Shown here: positions 1 to 6,401 of the stretch, piece after piece
Numbering within the stretch: the stretch's first letter is position 1
Layout of the letters: each line of letters starts with the position of its first letter
DNA from: JAEUMD01 sp964559355
Lineage (GTDB): Bacteria; Pseudomonadota; Alphaproteobacteria; Rhizobiales; Hyphomicrobiaceae
Reading direction: 5' to 3'
DNA length: 10,763 nt
Assembly (NCBI GenBank): GCA_964559355.1
Contig: CAZLHQ010000110.1
Span: 1 to 10,763 of the forward strand
The notes under the pieces: generated by a model
What the model was told of the DNA's origin: nothing
The model's input: the letters and a program-made list of their open reading frames with translations, nothing else
Databases searched by the model: none
Position numbers and translations under genes: made by a program

Positions 1-625
1 GGTCTGCACCTGCCCGAGCCGGGTCCTGGTGCAGCGCAAGATCTACGACCGCTTCATCGAGAAGGCGGTGGCCCGGGTCGGCAAGGTGCAGCAGGGCAGC
101 CCGCTCGATCCCTCGACCATGATCGGCGCCCAGGCCAGCAACGACCAGCTGGAGAAGATCCTGGCCTACATCGACATCGGCCGGAAGGAGGGTGCGGAGG
201 TACTGACCGGCGGCGACCGCGCCCATCTGGGCGGGGAGCTCGAGGGTGGCTTCTACGTGCAGCCGACCGTCTTCGCCGGCCACAACAAGATGAGGATCTT
301 CCAGGAGGAGATCTTCGGGCCGGTCGTGTCGGTCACGACCTTCGAGGACGAGGCCGAGGCGCTGAGCATCGCCAACGACACGCTCTACGGCCTGGGCGCC
401 GGCGTCTGGAGCCGCGACGGCAACCGCGCCTACCGCTTCGGCCGCGGGATCCAGGCCGGCCGGGTGTGGACCAACTGCTACCACCTCTATCCGGCACACG
501 CCGCGTTCGGCGGCTACAAGCAGTCGGGCATCGGGCGTGAGAACCACAAGATGATGCTCGATCACTATCAGCAGACCAAGAACATGCTGGTCAGCTACAG
601 CCCGAAGGCCTTGGGCTTCTTCTGA
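1..625 (+). CDS. AldB/ExaC-type NAD(P)-dependent aldehyde dehydrogenase, C-terminal part (5' end outside window)
   Basis: Oxidises an aldehyde (probably acetaldehyde or another short aldehyde) to the carboxylate with NAD(P)+ in the cytoplasm. The reading frame is already open at base 2, and 207 residues remain of a family usually about 500 long. The second residue is the catalytic nucleophile: the segment VCTCPSR aligns with the CCCAGSR region of ALDH2, making its first Cys the active-site one. Next come the cofactor-binding EEIFGPVVSV and the C-terminal YKQSGIGRENHKMMLDHYQQ, then a LVSYSPKALGFF tail closely resembling E. coli AldB. Codons are almost all G or C in third position, more extreme than in the downstream genes. 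The following DUF779 gene is a typical neighbour of this ALDH branch. Family is certain; the aldehyde used is inferred. Confidence 0.95.
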   Translation, partial: VCTCPSRVLVQRKIYDRFIEKAVARVGKVQQGSPLDPSTMIGAQASNDQLEKILAYIDIGRKEGAEVLTGGDRAHLGGELEGGFYVQPTVFAGHNKMRIFQEEIFGPVVSVTTFEDEAEALSIANDTLYGLGAGVWSRDGNRAYRFGRGIQAGRVWTNCYHLYPAHAAFGGYKQSGIGRENHKMMLDHYQQTKNMLVSYSPKALGFF

Positions 626-634
626 GGCACGGGT

Positions 635-707
635 GAGTGGCGAGTGGTCAGTCGGGAGTGGGTGTCGATACGCCCCAAGCCCCGGCCCCACTCACCACTC
701 ACCACTC
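635..707. repeat. Imperfect 22-bp inverted repeat built from GAGTGG(T) units between ALDH and DUF779 genes
   Basis: Left arm 635-656 and right arm 686-707 are reverse complements at 19 of 22 positions, with a 29-base spacer. Each arm is itself made of 7-base repeats of the type GAGTGGT, so a transcript could fold into a long stem-loop. No T-run follows it, so it does not look like a classical intrinsic terminator. Repeats of this GAGTGG type resemble dispersed intergenic palindromes of GC-rich proteobacteria, which is inference here. Possible roles are stabilising the upstream ALDH mRNA or reducing readthrough into the DUF779 gene. Confidence 0.7.
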
Positions 708-718
708 CCGAGGACACA

Positions 719-1111
719 ATGGTCGAGCGCGTTTCAGCCACATCGGAAGCTCTGGCTCTCATTGCCGTTCTCGCCAACCGCAACGGCCCGTTGCTGTTAC
801 ATCAGTTCGGCGGCTGCTGCGACGGCTCGGCCCCGATGTGCTACCCCGCCGGTGAGTTCCGCATCGGCGGGCAGGATGTCCAGCTGGGCGAAATCGGCGG
901 CATGCCGTTCTATATGAGCGCGTCGCAGTTCGAATATTGGAAACATACCCATCTCATCATCGATGTCGTGAAGGGGCGCGGCTCGGGCTTTTCGCTGGAG
1001 GCGCCGGAAGGTGTGCGCTTTCTCACCCGCTCGCGCATGTTCACCGAAGAGGAGCTGGCGGAGCTTGGAATTGCGGCAGACGAAGTCGTCACGCCTTCGT
1101 GCCCGTCCTGA
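719..1111 (+). CDS. DUF779 domain protein, aldehyde-dehydrogenase-associated
   Basis: A 130-residue cytoplasmic protein of the DUF779 family, whose biochemical role is not established; genes of this family often sit beside AldB-type aldehyde dehydrogenases, as here. Visible hallmarks are HQFGGCCDGSAPMCYP (about residues 28-43, with Cys33, Cys34 and Cys41), an aromatic and His-rich FEYWKHTHLIIDV stretch (71-83), GRGSGFSLEAPEG (87-98) and FLTRSRMF (101-108). The clustered cysteines and histidines could bind a metal or take part in redox chemistry, but that is inference. The ATG at 719 is chosen because AGGA (711-714) lies 4 bases upstream and the conserved part starts shortly after; longer in-frame starts would run through the inverted repeat. 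It lies 93 bases after the ALDH stop and is probably co-transcribed. There is no signal peptide or membrane segment. Confidence 0.85.
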   Translation: MVERVSATSEALALIAVLANRNGPLLLHQFGGCCDGSAPMCYPAGEFRIGGQDVQLGEIGGMPFYMSASQFEYWKHTHLIIDVVKGRGSGFSLEAPEGVRFLTRSRMFTEEELAELGIAADEVVTPSCPS

Positions 1112-1249
1112 AAACCGTCCGGTCCATTCTGCGCGGCGATGGTATCGGCCGCGGCAATGCGGACAACACATAGCTTCGCCGCAACGACGCATTGGAACTG
1201 GCGATTCAACTCCCCAAAAATGCGACGCACGCCAACGCCGGTCCGGCCA

Positions 1250-1459
1250 TCAATCAACGCCGAGGATGACTTCGCTGGCTTTGATGACTGCGGACACTTT
1301 TGTGCCAACGGCCAAGCCAAGGTCCTCGACGGCATCGACCGTCACCGTCGACGTGATGACGTTGCCACCGCCAATATCAATCTTTACCTGAGCAGCGACT
1401 GCGCCCTTCTTGATGTCCTTGACCGTGCCCTTGAGAATATTGCGCGCGCTGAGTTTCAA
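1250..1459 (-). CDS. mop: Stand-alone TOBE-domain molybdate-binding protein (molbindin/Mop type)
   Basis: A 69-residue single TOBE (Mop) domain that in characterised relatives forms hexamers and binds molybdate or tungstate oxyanions in the cytoplasm, as a store or homeostasis protein. Diagnostic motifs are the N-terminal MKLSARNILKGTV (written MKLSA from a Leu codon start), KKGAVAAQVKIDIGGG (17-32), VDAVEDLGL (41-49) and the C-terminal VIKASEVILGVD (58-69). The length matches the 68-70 residues usual for molbindins. The start must be TTG (1457-1459): an in-frame TAG lies 15 bases upstream, and an AAAGGG Shine-Dalgarno sits 6 bases before the TTG. No molybdate transport gene (modABC) or molybdoenzyme is visible nearby, so it is an orphan here. 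It faces the DUF779 gene tail to tail. Confidence 0.9.
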   Translation of the reverse strand: MKLSARNILKGTVKDIKKGAVAAQVKIDIGGGNVITSTVTVDAVEDLGLAVGTKVSAVIKASEVILGVD

Positions 1460-1625
1460 GTTCGGCCCTTTCTAAATGGAAGAACTGCATTGCAGCCTAC
1501 ATCAAGGCGGCAGCCGCCGCGAGCCATCAGGCTTTCACCGCTCGAAGGCTCGATTTCTCACGACTGCACGCACTGATCCGTGACGTGACACCGGCGCTTC
1601 GGCGACCGACTTCGAATTGCCCCAC
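1460..1625. other. Non-coding region upstream of mop; no credible gene
   Basis: This stretch, together with the repeats to its right, separates mop from gltX (289 bases in all). Base composition is less GC-rich than the flanking genes. It contains a short perfect palindromic hairpin GGCGG-CAG-CCGCC (1506-1518) about 47 bases upstream of the mop start and must hold the mop promoter, but I could not find a convincing -35/-10 pair or a clear Mo-box-like palindrome (the ModE site is AT-rich, this region is not). Confidence 0.4.
1466..1472 (-). promoter_or_regulatory. Shine-Dalgarno GAAAGGG deciding the TTG start of mop
   Basis: Read on the minus strand, GAAAGGG is followed by 6 bases and then TTG. 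The in-frame TAG at 1472-1474 excludes any longer product, so this ribosome binding site supports the unusual TTG start. Confidence 0.65.
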
Positions 1626-1688
1626 GAGAGCCTGATCGACTGAGATGGAACTGCATGCGTTTCCAACGAGGGCGCTTATCAGGCTCTC
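1626..1688. repeat. Perfect 11-bp inverted repeat GAGAGCCTGAT with 41-base spacer
   Basis: GAGAGCCTGAT at 1626-1636 is exactly reverse-complemented at 1678-1688. The spacer contains a second quasi-palindrome at 1647-1664, GGAA...GCATGC...TTCC, so the whole could fold as a two-level stem-loop. There is no coding signal and no terminator T-run. It lies directly next to the inverted repeat at 1699-1752 and shares the AGAGC core with it, suggesting a composite intergenic repeat element. Confidence 0.7.
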
Positions 1689-1698
1689 AAACAAGGGC

Positions 1699-1752
1699 TT
1701 AGAGCAGGCCACTACGGCCAATTTTATTCCATCAAGATCGGACCTGCTCTAA
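1699..1752. repeat. Perfect 10-bp inverted repeat TTAGAGCAGG overlapping the gltX stop codon
   Basis: TTAGAGCAGG at 1699-1708 is exactly reverse-complemented as CCTGCTCTAA at 1743-1752; allowing one bulged base the stem gains two more pairs (GC/GC). Inside is a small hairpin GGCC-ACTAC-GGCC (1708-1720). The gltX stop codon TAG (1749-1751, minus strand) lies within the right arm, so the last codons of gltX are fused to this element. On the gltX transcript it would form a stem-loop directly after translation ends, but no U-run follows. It may be a small dispersed palindromic element or a 3' mRNA stabiliser; which one cannot be told from a single copy. Confidence 0.7.
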
Positions 1753-3104
1753 AGCCGGCTCAACGCGCGCTGTCGGCCGATCAGCGGCAGCAGGTGCTTC
1801 AACTCCGGGCCGGCCTCGCGTCCCGTCAGCGCCAGCCGCAGGGGATGAAACAACGCACGACCCTTGGCGCCTGTCGCCGCCTTGACCGCATTCGTCCATG
1901 CGCCCCAGGTGCCTTCGTCCCACGGCTCGGCAGGCAGCAACTCGGCCGCCTTGGCGAGCAACGCGGGCTCCTCTTTGACAGGGCTGATGTCGCCCGCCGC
2001 CACCTGCCACCAAATGCACGCGTCATCGAATTTGGCGAGATTGCCGCGCACCGCATTCCAGAACGGCGCGCTGCCCTCGATCCCGGCCGCGGCAAGCCGC
2101 CCGACGACGTCGGCATATTCGAGCCCATGCAACAAGCGCGCGTTGAGCGCGTCGAGCTCGGTGATGTCGAAGCGCGCCGGCGCCAGCGATATTTTCGCGA
2201 AATCGAAGCCGTCAGCCAGGCTCGCCAGCGTATGGTGGGGTTCGATCGCGTCGGATGTGCCAACCAAAGCGGCATGGCTGATCACCGCCATCGCTTCGTA
2301 ACCGCTTTCGCGCAGGCTCTCCACGGAAAGCGCGCCAAGCCGCTTCGATAGCGCCTGGCCATTGCTGTCGACCAGCAGGCTGTGATGGGCGAACGCGGGC
2401 GGCACCGCACCCAGCGCCTCGAACAAGGCGATTTGCACACCTGTATTGGTGACATGATCGCCGCCCCGCACCACATGCGTGATGGCAAAATCGACATCGT
2501 CGACAACGCTGGTGAATGTATAGAGGTACGTGCCATCGGCACGGATCAGCACCGGATCGGACAGCGAGCCGAGATCGACCTGCTGATCGCCGCGGATGAG
2601 ATCGTTCCACGACACCAAGGTCGGCACTGGCGTGAGGCCGCTTGCGGGCTCGACATTGGGCAAGCGCAGGCGCCAGTGCGGCCGCCGCCCTTCCGCTTGC
2701 AGCTGCGCCTTCTCGCTGGCGGTTAGCTTCAACGCCGCACGGTCGTAGATCGGAGGCAGACCACGCGCGAGCTGGCGCTTGCGGCGCCGGTCGAGCTCGT
2801 CCTCGCTTTCATAGCAGGGATAAAGGTGGCCGGCGTCCTTCAGGGTTGCGGCCACTTCGTCGTAACGCGCTAGACGATCGGATTGGCGCGCATGCCATTG
2901 AGTAGTGAGGCCAAGCCATTCCAGATCGCGCTTGATCGCATCCGCAAACGCTTGCGTCGAGCGCTCGCGGTCGGTGTCATCCAGGCGCAGCAGGAAACGG
3001 CCACCCGACTTCAGTGCAAACAGATAGTTCAGCACCGCGGTGCGGATGTTGCCGATGTGAAGCTTGCCGGTCGGGCTCGGCGCGAAGCGGACTGCGGTTT
3101 TCAT
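1749..3104 (-). CDS. gltX: Glutamyl-tRNA synthetase (GltX, probably the GluRS2-type paralogue)
   Basis: Class I aminoacyl-tRNA synthetase that joins glutamate to tRNA in the cytoplasm using ATP. The 451-residue protein has the signature FAPSPTGKLHIGNIRT (7-22; HIGN is the HIGH motif), LRLDDTDRERS (39-49), VVRGGDHVTNTGVQ (211-224, adenylate and tRNA pocket) and the KMSKS loop as ALSKR (251-255), where the first Lys is replaced by Ala. The C-terminal anticodon-binding part carries TGAKGRALFHPLRLALTGRE (411-430). No zinc-finger cysteine cluster is seen. The ATG at 3102-3104 is preferred over the TTG just before it: it overlaps the nadE stop as TGATG and has GAGG (3112-3115) 7 bases upstream, so it is translationally coupled to nadE. 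Alphaproteobacteria often carry two GltX copies; the ALSKR form suggests the second. The C-terminus runs into an inverted repeat and may be slightly altered. Confidence 0.95.
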   Translation of the reverse strand: MKTAVRFAPSPTGKLHIGNIRTAVLNYLFALKSGGRFLLRLDDTDRERSTQAFADAIKRDLEWLGLTTQWHARQSDRLARYDEVAATLKDAGHLYPCYESEDELDRRRKRQLARGLPPIYDRAALKLTASEKAQLQAEGRRPHWRLRLPNVEPASGLTPVPTLVSWNDLIRGDQQVDLGSLSDPVLIRADGTYLYTFTSVVDDVDFAITHVVRGGDHVTNTGVQIALFEALGAVPPAFAHHSLLVDSNGQALSKRLGALSVESLRESGYEAMAVISHAALVGTSDAIEPHHTLASLADGFDFAKISLAPARFDITELDALNARLLHGLEYADVVGRLAAAGIEGSAPFWNAVRGNLAKFDDACIWWQVAAGDISPVKEEPALLAKAAELLPAEPWDEGTWGAWTNAVKAATGAKGRALFHPLRLALTGREAGPELKHLLPLIGRQRALSRL

Positions 3105-4828
3105 CAATAGACCTCGCCGCCATCAGCTCGCGGCCGTATCGTCTTGCCGGTTTTGTCGCGCGATGAAGCAGCATTCGTCTCCGCCAGATCCTCGCGAAAG
3201 CGATTGGTGATCGGATAACGGCGGTCGCGACCGAAATTGCGCGCGGAGATCTTGACCCCCGGCGCGGACTGGCGCCGCTTGTACTCGGAGATGTAGAGCA
3301 GCCGCTCGACCTTGCGCACGGTTTCCGCCTCATGCCCGCGCGCGATGATCTCGGGCACGCTCATCTCGCTCTCGACGAGGCAGGCGAGGATGTCGTCGAG
3401 CGCGTCGTAGGGCGGCAGGCTGTCTTGATCGGTCTGATTTTCGCGCAGTTCCGCGGTGGGCGCCTTCGTCAAAATGCGCTCGGGGATGACGACGCCGAGT
3501 GGCCCCTTGCCGCCCGCCGGCCGATGCGCGTTTCGCCAGCGCGACAGCCGGTAGACCTCGGTCTTGTAGAGATCCTTGATGGGATTGAAGCCGCCGTTCA
3601 TGTCGCCATAGAGCGTCGCATAGCCGACCGACATTTCAGACTTGTTGCCCGTGGTCAGCACCATGGCGCCGAACTTGTTGGAAATGGCCATGACGATGGC
3701 GCCGCGCGTACGGCTTTGCAGATTTTCTTCCGTGATGTCGGCATTGGTGCCTTTGAAGAGATCGGCAAGCGCGCGCTCGAATCCCTCGACGGGCTCGGCG
3801 ATCGGCACGACATCGTAGCGGATGCCGAGCGCCTGGGCGCAGGCTTGCGCATCTTCGAGGCTCGCGGCCGAGGTGTAGCGATAGGGCAGCATCACCGCAT
3901 GCACGCGCTGTGCACCCAGGGCATCGACGGCAAGTGCGGCAACGAGCGCGGAATCGATGCCGCCCGAAAGTCCCAACACCACGCCCGGAAAGCGGTTCTT
4001 TTCGACATAATCGCGCAGACCCAGCACGCAGGCTTCATAGGCCGCCGCATCGCCATCGATAAGCTGTGCGGATTGGCCCGCCGCACATGACCAGCGCCCA
4101 CCCGCCTTCGTCCATTCGGTGACGACTACAGCCTCGCGCCATTGTGGCATCTGCAGCTTGAGGCTGCGATCTGCATCGAGCACGAACGAGCCACCGTCGA
4201 ACACCAACTCGTCCTGCCCGCCGACCTGATTGACATACGCGAGCGGCAGCCCCGTTTCGGTGACGCGCGCGACCGCAACATTCAAGCGCACATCGCTCTT
4301 CTTCCAGTCGAATGGCGAACCGTTCGGCACGATCAGCATTTCAGCGCCCGACTCGGCCAGACACTCGCACACCTCGTCCTTCCAGATATCCTCGCAGATC
4401 GGCACGCCGATGCGCACCCCGCGAAACGGCATCGGCCCCGGCAACGGCCCCGGCGTGAACACGCGCTTTTCGTCGAACACGCCATAGTTGGGCAGATCGA
4501 CCTTGTAGCGCACGGCGGCCACCTCGCCGTTCTCGATCAACGCGACCGCGTTGTAGAGGTGGCCCTCCTCTTCCCAGATGGTGCCGAGCAGCACGCCTGG
4601 TCCTTCCCCCATCTGCTGCGCAAGGGCCAGAACCCGTGCGCGCGCGGCCCGCCGGAACGCCGGCTTCAACACCAGATCCTCGGGCGGATAGCCGGTCAGG
4701 AACAACTCGGGGAAGACGATCAGATCGACGCCATCGCGCTTGGCCTGCTCGCGCGCGGCCACCACCTTGGCAGCGTTGCCATCAAGATCACCGACAGTCG
4801 GATTGAGTTGTGCGAGCGCGATTTTCAT
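3104..4828 (-). CDS. nadE: Glutamine-dependent NAD+ synthetase
   Basis: Last step of NAD+ synthesis: nicotinic acid adenine dinucleotide is amidated with ATP, ammonia coming from glutamine through an intramolecular tunnel, releasing glutamate. The 574 residues hold an N-terminal nitrilase-type glutaminase domain with the Glu-Lys-Cys triad at Glu41 (FPELFLTGYPPEDL), Lys109 (YKVDLPNYGVFDEKR) and Cys145 (PICEDIW), then the synthetase domain with PP-loop SGGIDS (288-293), LTTGNKSEMSVGYATLYGD and the C-terminal PAGGKGPLGVVIPERIL and YKRRQSAPG segments. All key residues are present, so it should be active. The ATG at 4826-4828 begins with MKIALAQLNPTVGD, the expected N-terminus, but has no Shine-Dalgarno; a 10-codon upstream ORF ends on the start codon (ATGA). 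Its stop overlaps the gltX start by one base. aroG lies 157 bases upstream in the same direction. Confidence 0.97.
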   Translation of the reverse strand: MKIALAQLNPTVGDLDGNAAKVVAAREQAKRDGVDLIVFPELFLTGYPPEDLVLKPAFRRAARARVLALAQQMGEGPGVLLGTIWEEEGHLYNAVALIENGEVAAVRYKVDLPNYGVFDEKRVFTPGPLPGPMPFRGVRIGVPICEDIWKDEVCECLAESGAEMLIVPNGSPFDWKKSDVRLNVAVARVTETGLPLAYVNQVGGQDELVFDGGSFVLDADRSLKLQMPQWREAVVVTEWTKAGGRWSCAAGQSAQLIDGDAAAYEACVLGLRDYVEKNRFPGVVLGLSGGIDSALVAALAVDALGAQRVHAVMLPYRYTSAASLEDAQACAQALGIRYDVVPIAEPVEGFERALADLFKGTNADITEENLQSRTRGAIVMAISNKFGAMVLTTGNKSEMSVGYATLYGDMNGGFNPIKDLYKTEVYRLSRWRNAHRPAGGKGPLGVVIPERILTKAPTAELRENQTDQDSLPPYDALDDILACLVESEMSVPEIIARGHEAETVRKVERLLYISEYKRRQSAPGVKISARNFGRDRRYPITNRFREDLAETNAASSRDKTGKTIRPRADGGEVY

Positions 4829-4857
4829 GGGGTTTGGAGGCAGGCAGTTGGCGACAT
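4825..4857 (-). other. Possible 10-codon upstream ORF overlapping the nadE start (ATGA)
   Basis: On the minus strand an ATG at 4855-4857 opens a reading frame encoding MSPTACLQTP that stops with TGA at 4825-4827, so its stop overlaps the nadE ATG in an ATGA arrangement typical of translational coupling. This could compensate for the missing Shine-Dalgarno in front of nadE. The upstream ATG itself has no clear ribosome binding site either, so chance is a fair alternative. Confidence 0.2.
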
Positions 4858-4889
4858 GGCGCGCAGACTATGCGGGGCGGGGCGGGGGC

Positions 4890-4912
4890 GCAATGGCGTT
4901 CCCCGCCATCGC
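4890..4912 (-). other. Stem-loop between aroG and nadE
   Basis: GCAATGGCG (4890-4898) faces CGCCATCGC (4904-4912) across a 5-base loop. On the minus-strand transcript this gives a 9-pair stem with one G-U. It lies about 74 bases after the aroG stop and about 60 bases before the nadE start. The sequence after it on the minus strand is C-rich with no T-run, so it is not a clear Rho-independent terminator; it could be an mRNA processing or attenuation structure. Confidence 0.4.
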
Positions 4913-4985
4913 CTTGCCCCGCGCGCCACGCTTCCCGAAGCGCACACCCCTTCCTGCAAATGCAGCGCAGTCCGGGCGCGCTCGA

Positions 4986-6386
4986 TCAACCAGCCGCGAC
5001 GGCCGCATGAAGTGCAGAGGCGCCCCGCGCGCCGCGCAGGGCCTTCAGACGGTCCGCCACCATGAAGGCGATCTCGAGCGACTGCTCGGCGTTGAGGCGC
5101 GGGTCGCACAGCGTCTCGTAGCGTTGCGACAGATCGGTATCGACGATCTTGGCCGCACCGCCCGTGCACTCCGTCACGTTCTGCCCGGTCATCTCCAGAT
5201 GCACGCCACCCGGATGCACATCCTCGCCCTGGACGATGTCGAAGAAGCGCTCGATCTCCTCGCGCACGCGCCCCAGCGGCCGCGTCTTCTCGCCCGTCGA
5301 GGCGGTGATGGTGTTGCCGTGCATGGGATCGCACATCCAGATCACGTTGCGGCCTTCGCGCTTGACAGCCTTGACGAGCTTGCCGAGGTGCTTTTCCACC
5401 TTGTCGGAGCCGAACCGCGCGATCAGCGTCAGCCGCCCAGGCTCGTTCCTGGGATCGAGAATATCGATCAGGCGCATCAGGCCATCCGTCTCGATCGACG
5501 GGCCGACTTTGAGGCCGATCGGGTTGTAGAGGCCGCGCACGTATTCGATATGGGCGTGGTCGGGCTGGCGCGTGCGATCACCCACCCACAGGAAGTGGGC
5601 TGAGGTCGCGAACGTGTGGCCGGTGTCCATCAGCCCATCCTTGCGCGTCAACGCCTGCTCGAACGGCAGCAGCAGCGCTTCGTGGCTGGTGTAGAAATCG
5701 GTCGTCTGAAGCGGGCGCGTATTGCGCTCGTCAACGCCCATCGCACGCAGGATTTCGCGCGTGCGCTCGATCTCGTCGGCCAGCTCCTCGTACTTGGCCT
5801 CGATCGGCTTGCCTTCGAGGAACCCCAGCGCCCAGCGATGCACGTTCTCCAGGCTGGCATAGCCGCCCTGCAGGAACGCGCGCAGGAAGTTCAACGTCGC
5901 CGCCGACTGGCGATAAGCCTGCAGCATGCGCTGCGGATCGGGAATGCGCGCCTCAGCCGTGAACTCCGCACCGTTGATGATGTCGCCGCGGTAGCTCGGC
6001 AGCGCCACATCGCCCTTCTTCTCGATGTCGGAGGAGCGCGGCTTGGCGAACTGGCCGGCGATGCGGCCGATCTTGACGATCGGCAGGCCGCCGGCAAACG
6101 TCATCACCAGCGCGCTCTGCAGGAACACGCGGAAGTAGCTCGAGATGTTGTCGGGCGAATGCTCCTTGTAGCTTTCCGCGCAATCGCCGCCCTGGAAGAT
6201 GAAGCCCTGGCCCTTGGCGGTGGCGGCGAGCTTCTCGCGCAGGCGCGCAACCTCGTTGTAGAACACCAGCGGCGGGAACGTGGCGAGCTTGCCTTCGACT
6301 TCGGCCAAAGCCGCCGCGTCGGGATAAGCCGGCACTTGCACGATCGGCTTCGTCCGCCAGCTGTCAGGGGACCAGGTTGCCGCCAT
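4986..6386 (-). CDS. aroG: Class II 3-deoxy-7-phosphoheptulonate (DAHP) synthase
   Basis: First enzyme of the shikimate pathway: condenses phosphoenolpyruvate with erythrose 4-phosphate to DAHP in the cytoplasm, feeding Phe, Tyr and Trp. It is the class II (plant/Mycobacterium) type, 466 residues. Seen are FIFQGGDCAES (metal Cys at 69), KIGRIAGQFAKPRSSD (105-120), FYTSHEALLLPFEQ (231-244), NPIGLKVGPS (288-297), CDPMHGNT (metal His at 356), HLEMTGQNVTECTGG (metal Glu at 398) and LCDPRLNAEQS (metal Asp at 428). All four metal ligands are present. I start at the ATG at 6384-6386 because GGAG lies 9 bases upstream and MAATWSPDSWR resembles homologous N-termini; an ATG at 6401 (five residues more) lacks a Shine-Dalgarno. 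The leader is long and contains a Trp-Trp upstream ORF. Transcribed away from the YbdK-type gene, towards nadE. Confidence 0.95.
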   Translation of the reverse strand: MAATWSPDSWRTKPIVQVPAYPDAAALAEVEGKLATFPPLVFYNEVARLREKLAATAKGQGFIFQGGDCAESYKEHSPDNISSYFRVFLQSALVMTFAGGLPIVKIGRIAGQFAKPRSSDIEKKGDVALPSYRGDIINGAEFTAEARIPDPQRMLQAYRQSAATLNFLRAFLQGGYASLENVHRWALGFLEGKPIEAKYEELADEIERTREILRAMGVDERNTRPLQTTDFYTSHEALLLPFEQALTRKDGLMDTGHTFATSAHFLWVGDRTRQPDHAHIEYVRGLYNPIGLKVGPSIETDGLMRLIDILDPRNEPGRLTLIARFGSDKVEKHLGKLVKAVKREGRNVIWMCDPMHGNTITASTGEKTRPLGRVREEIERFFDIVQGEDVHPGGVHLEMTGQNVTECTGGAAKIVDTDLSQRYETLCDPRLNAEQSLEIAFMVADRLKALRGARGASALHAAVAAG

Positions 6387-6395
6387 CTGCGTACA

Positions 6396-6399
6396 CTCC
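6396..6399 (-). promoter_or_regulatory. Shine-Dalgarno GGAG supporting the downstream start of aroG
   Basis: Read on the minus strand, GGAG is followed by 9 bases and then the ATG at 6384-6386. The alternative ATG at 6399-6401 overlaps this motif and itself has only ACGAAA in front, so the downstream start is preferred. Confidence 0.5.
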
Positions 6400-6401
6400 A
6401 T

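Noticed and set aside
1216..1245. Possible terminator after mop: GCCGG-A-CCGGC followed at a distance by five Ts on the minus strand
   Set aside because: The palindrome has only a one-base loop and lies too far from the T-run to make a standard intrinsic terminator.
1527..1721. Minus-strand 64-codon ORF between mop and gltX
   Set aside because: It spans both inverted repeats, has no recognisable domain and no evident Shine-Dalgarno; its sequence is explained by the repeats.
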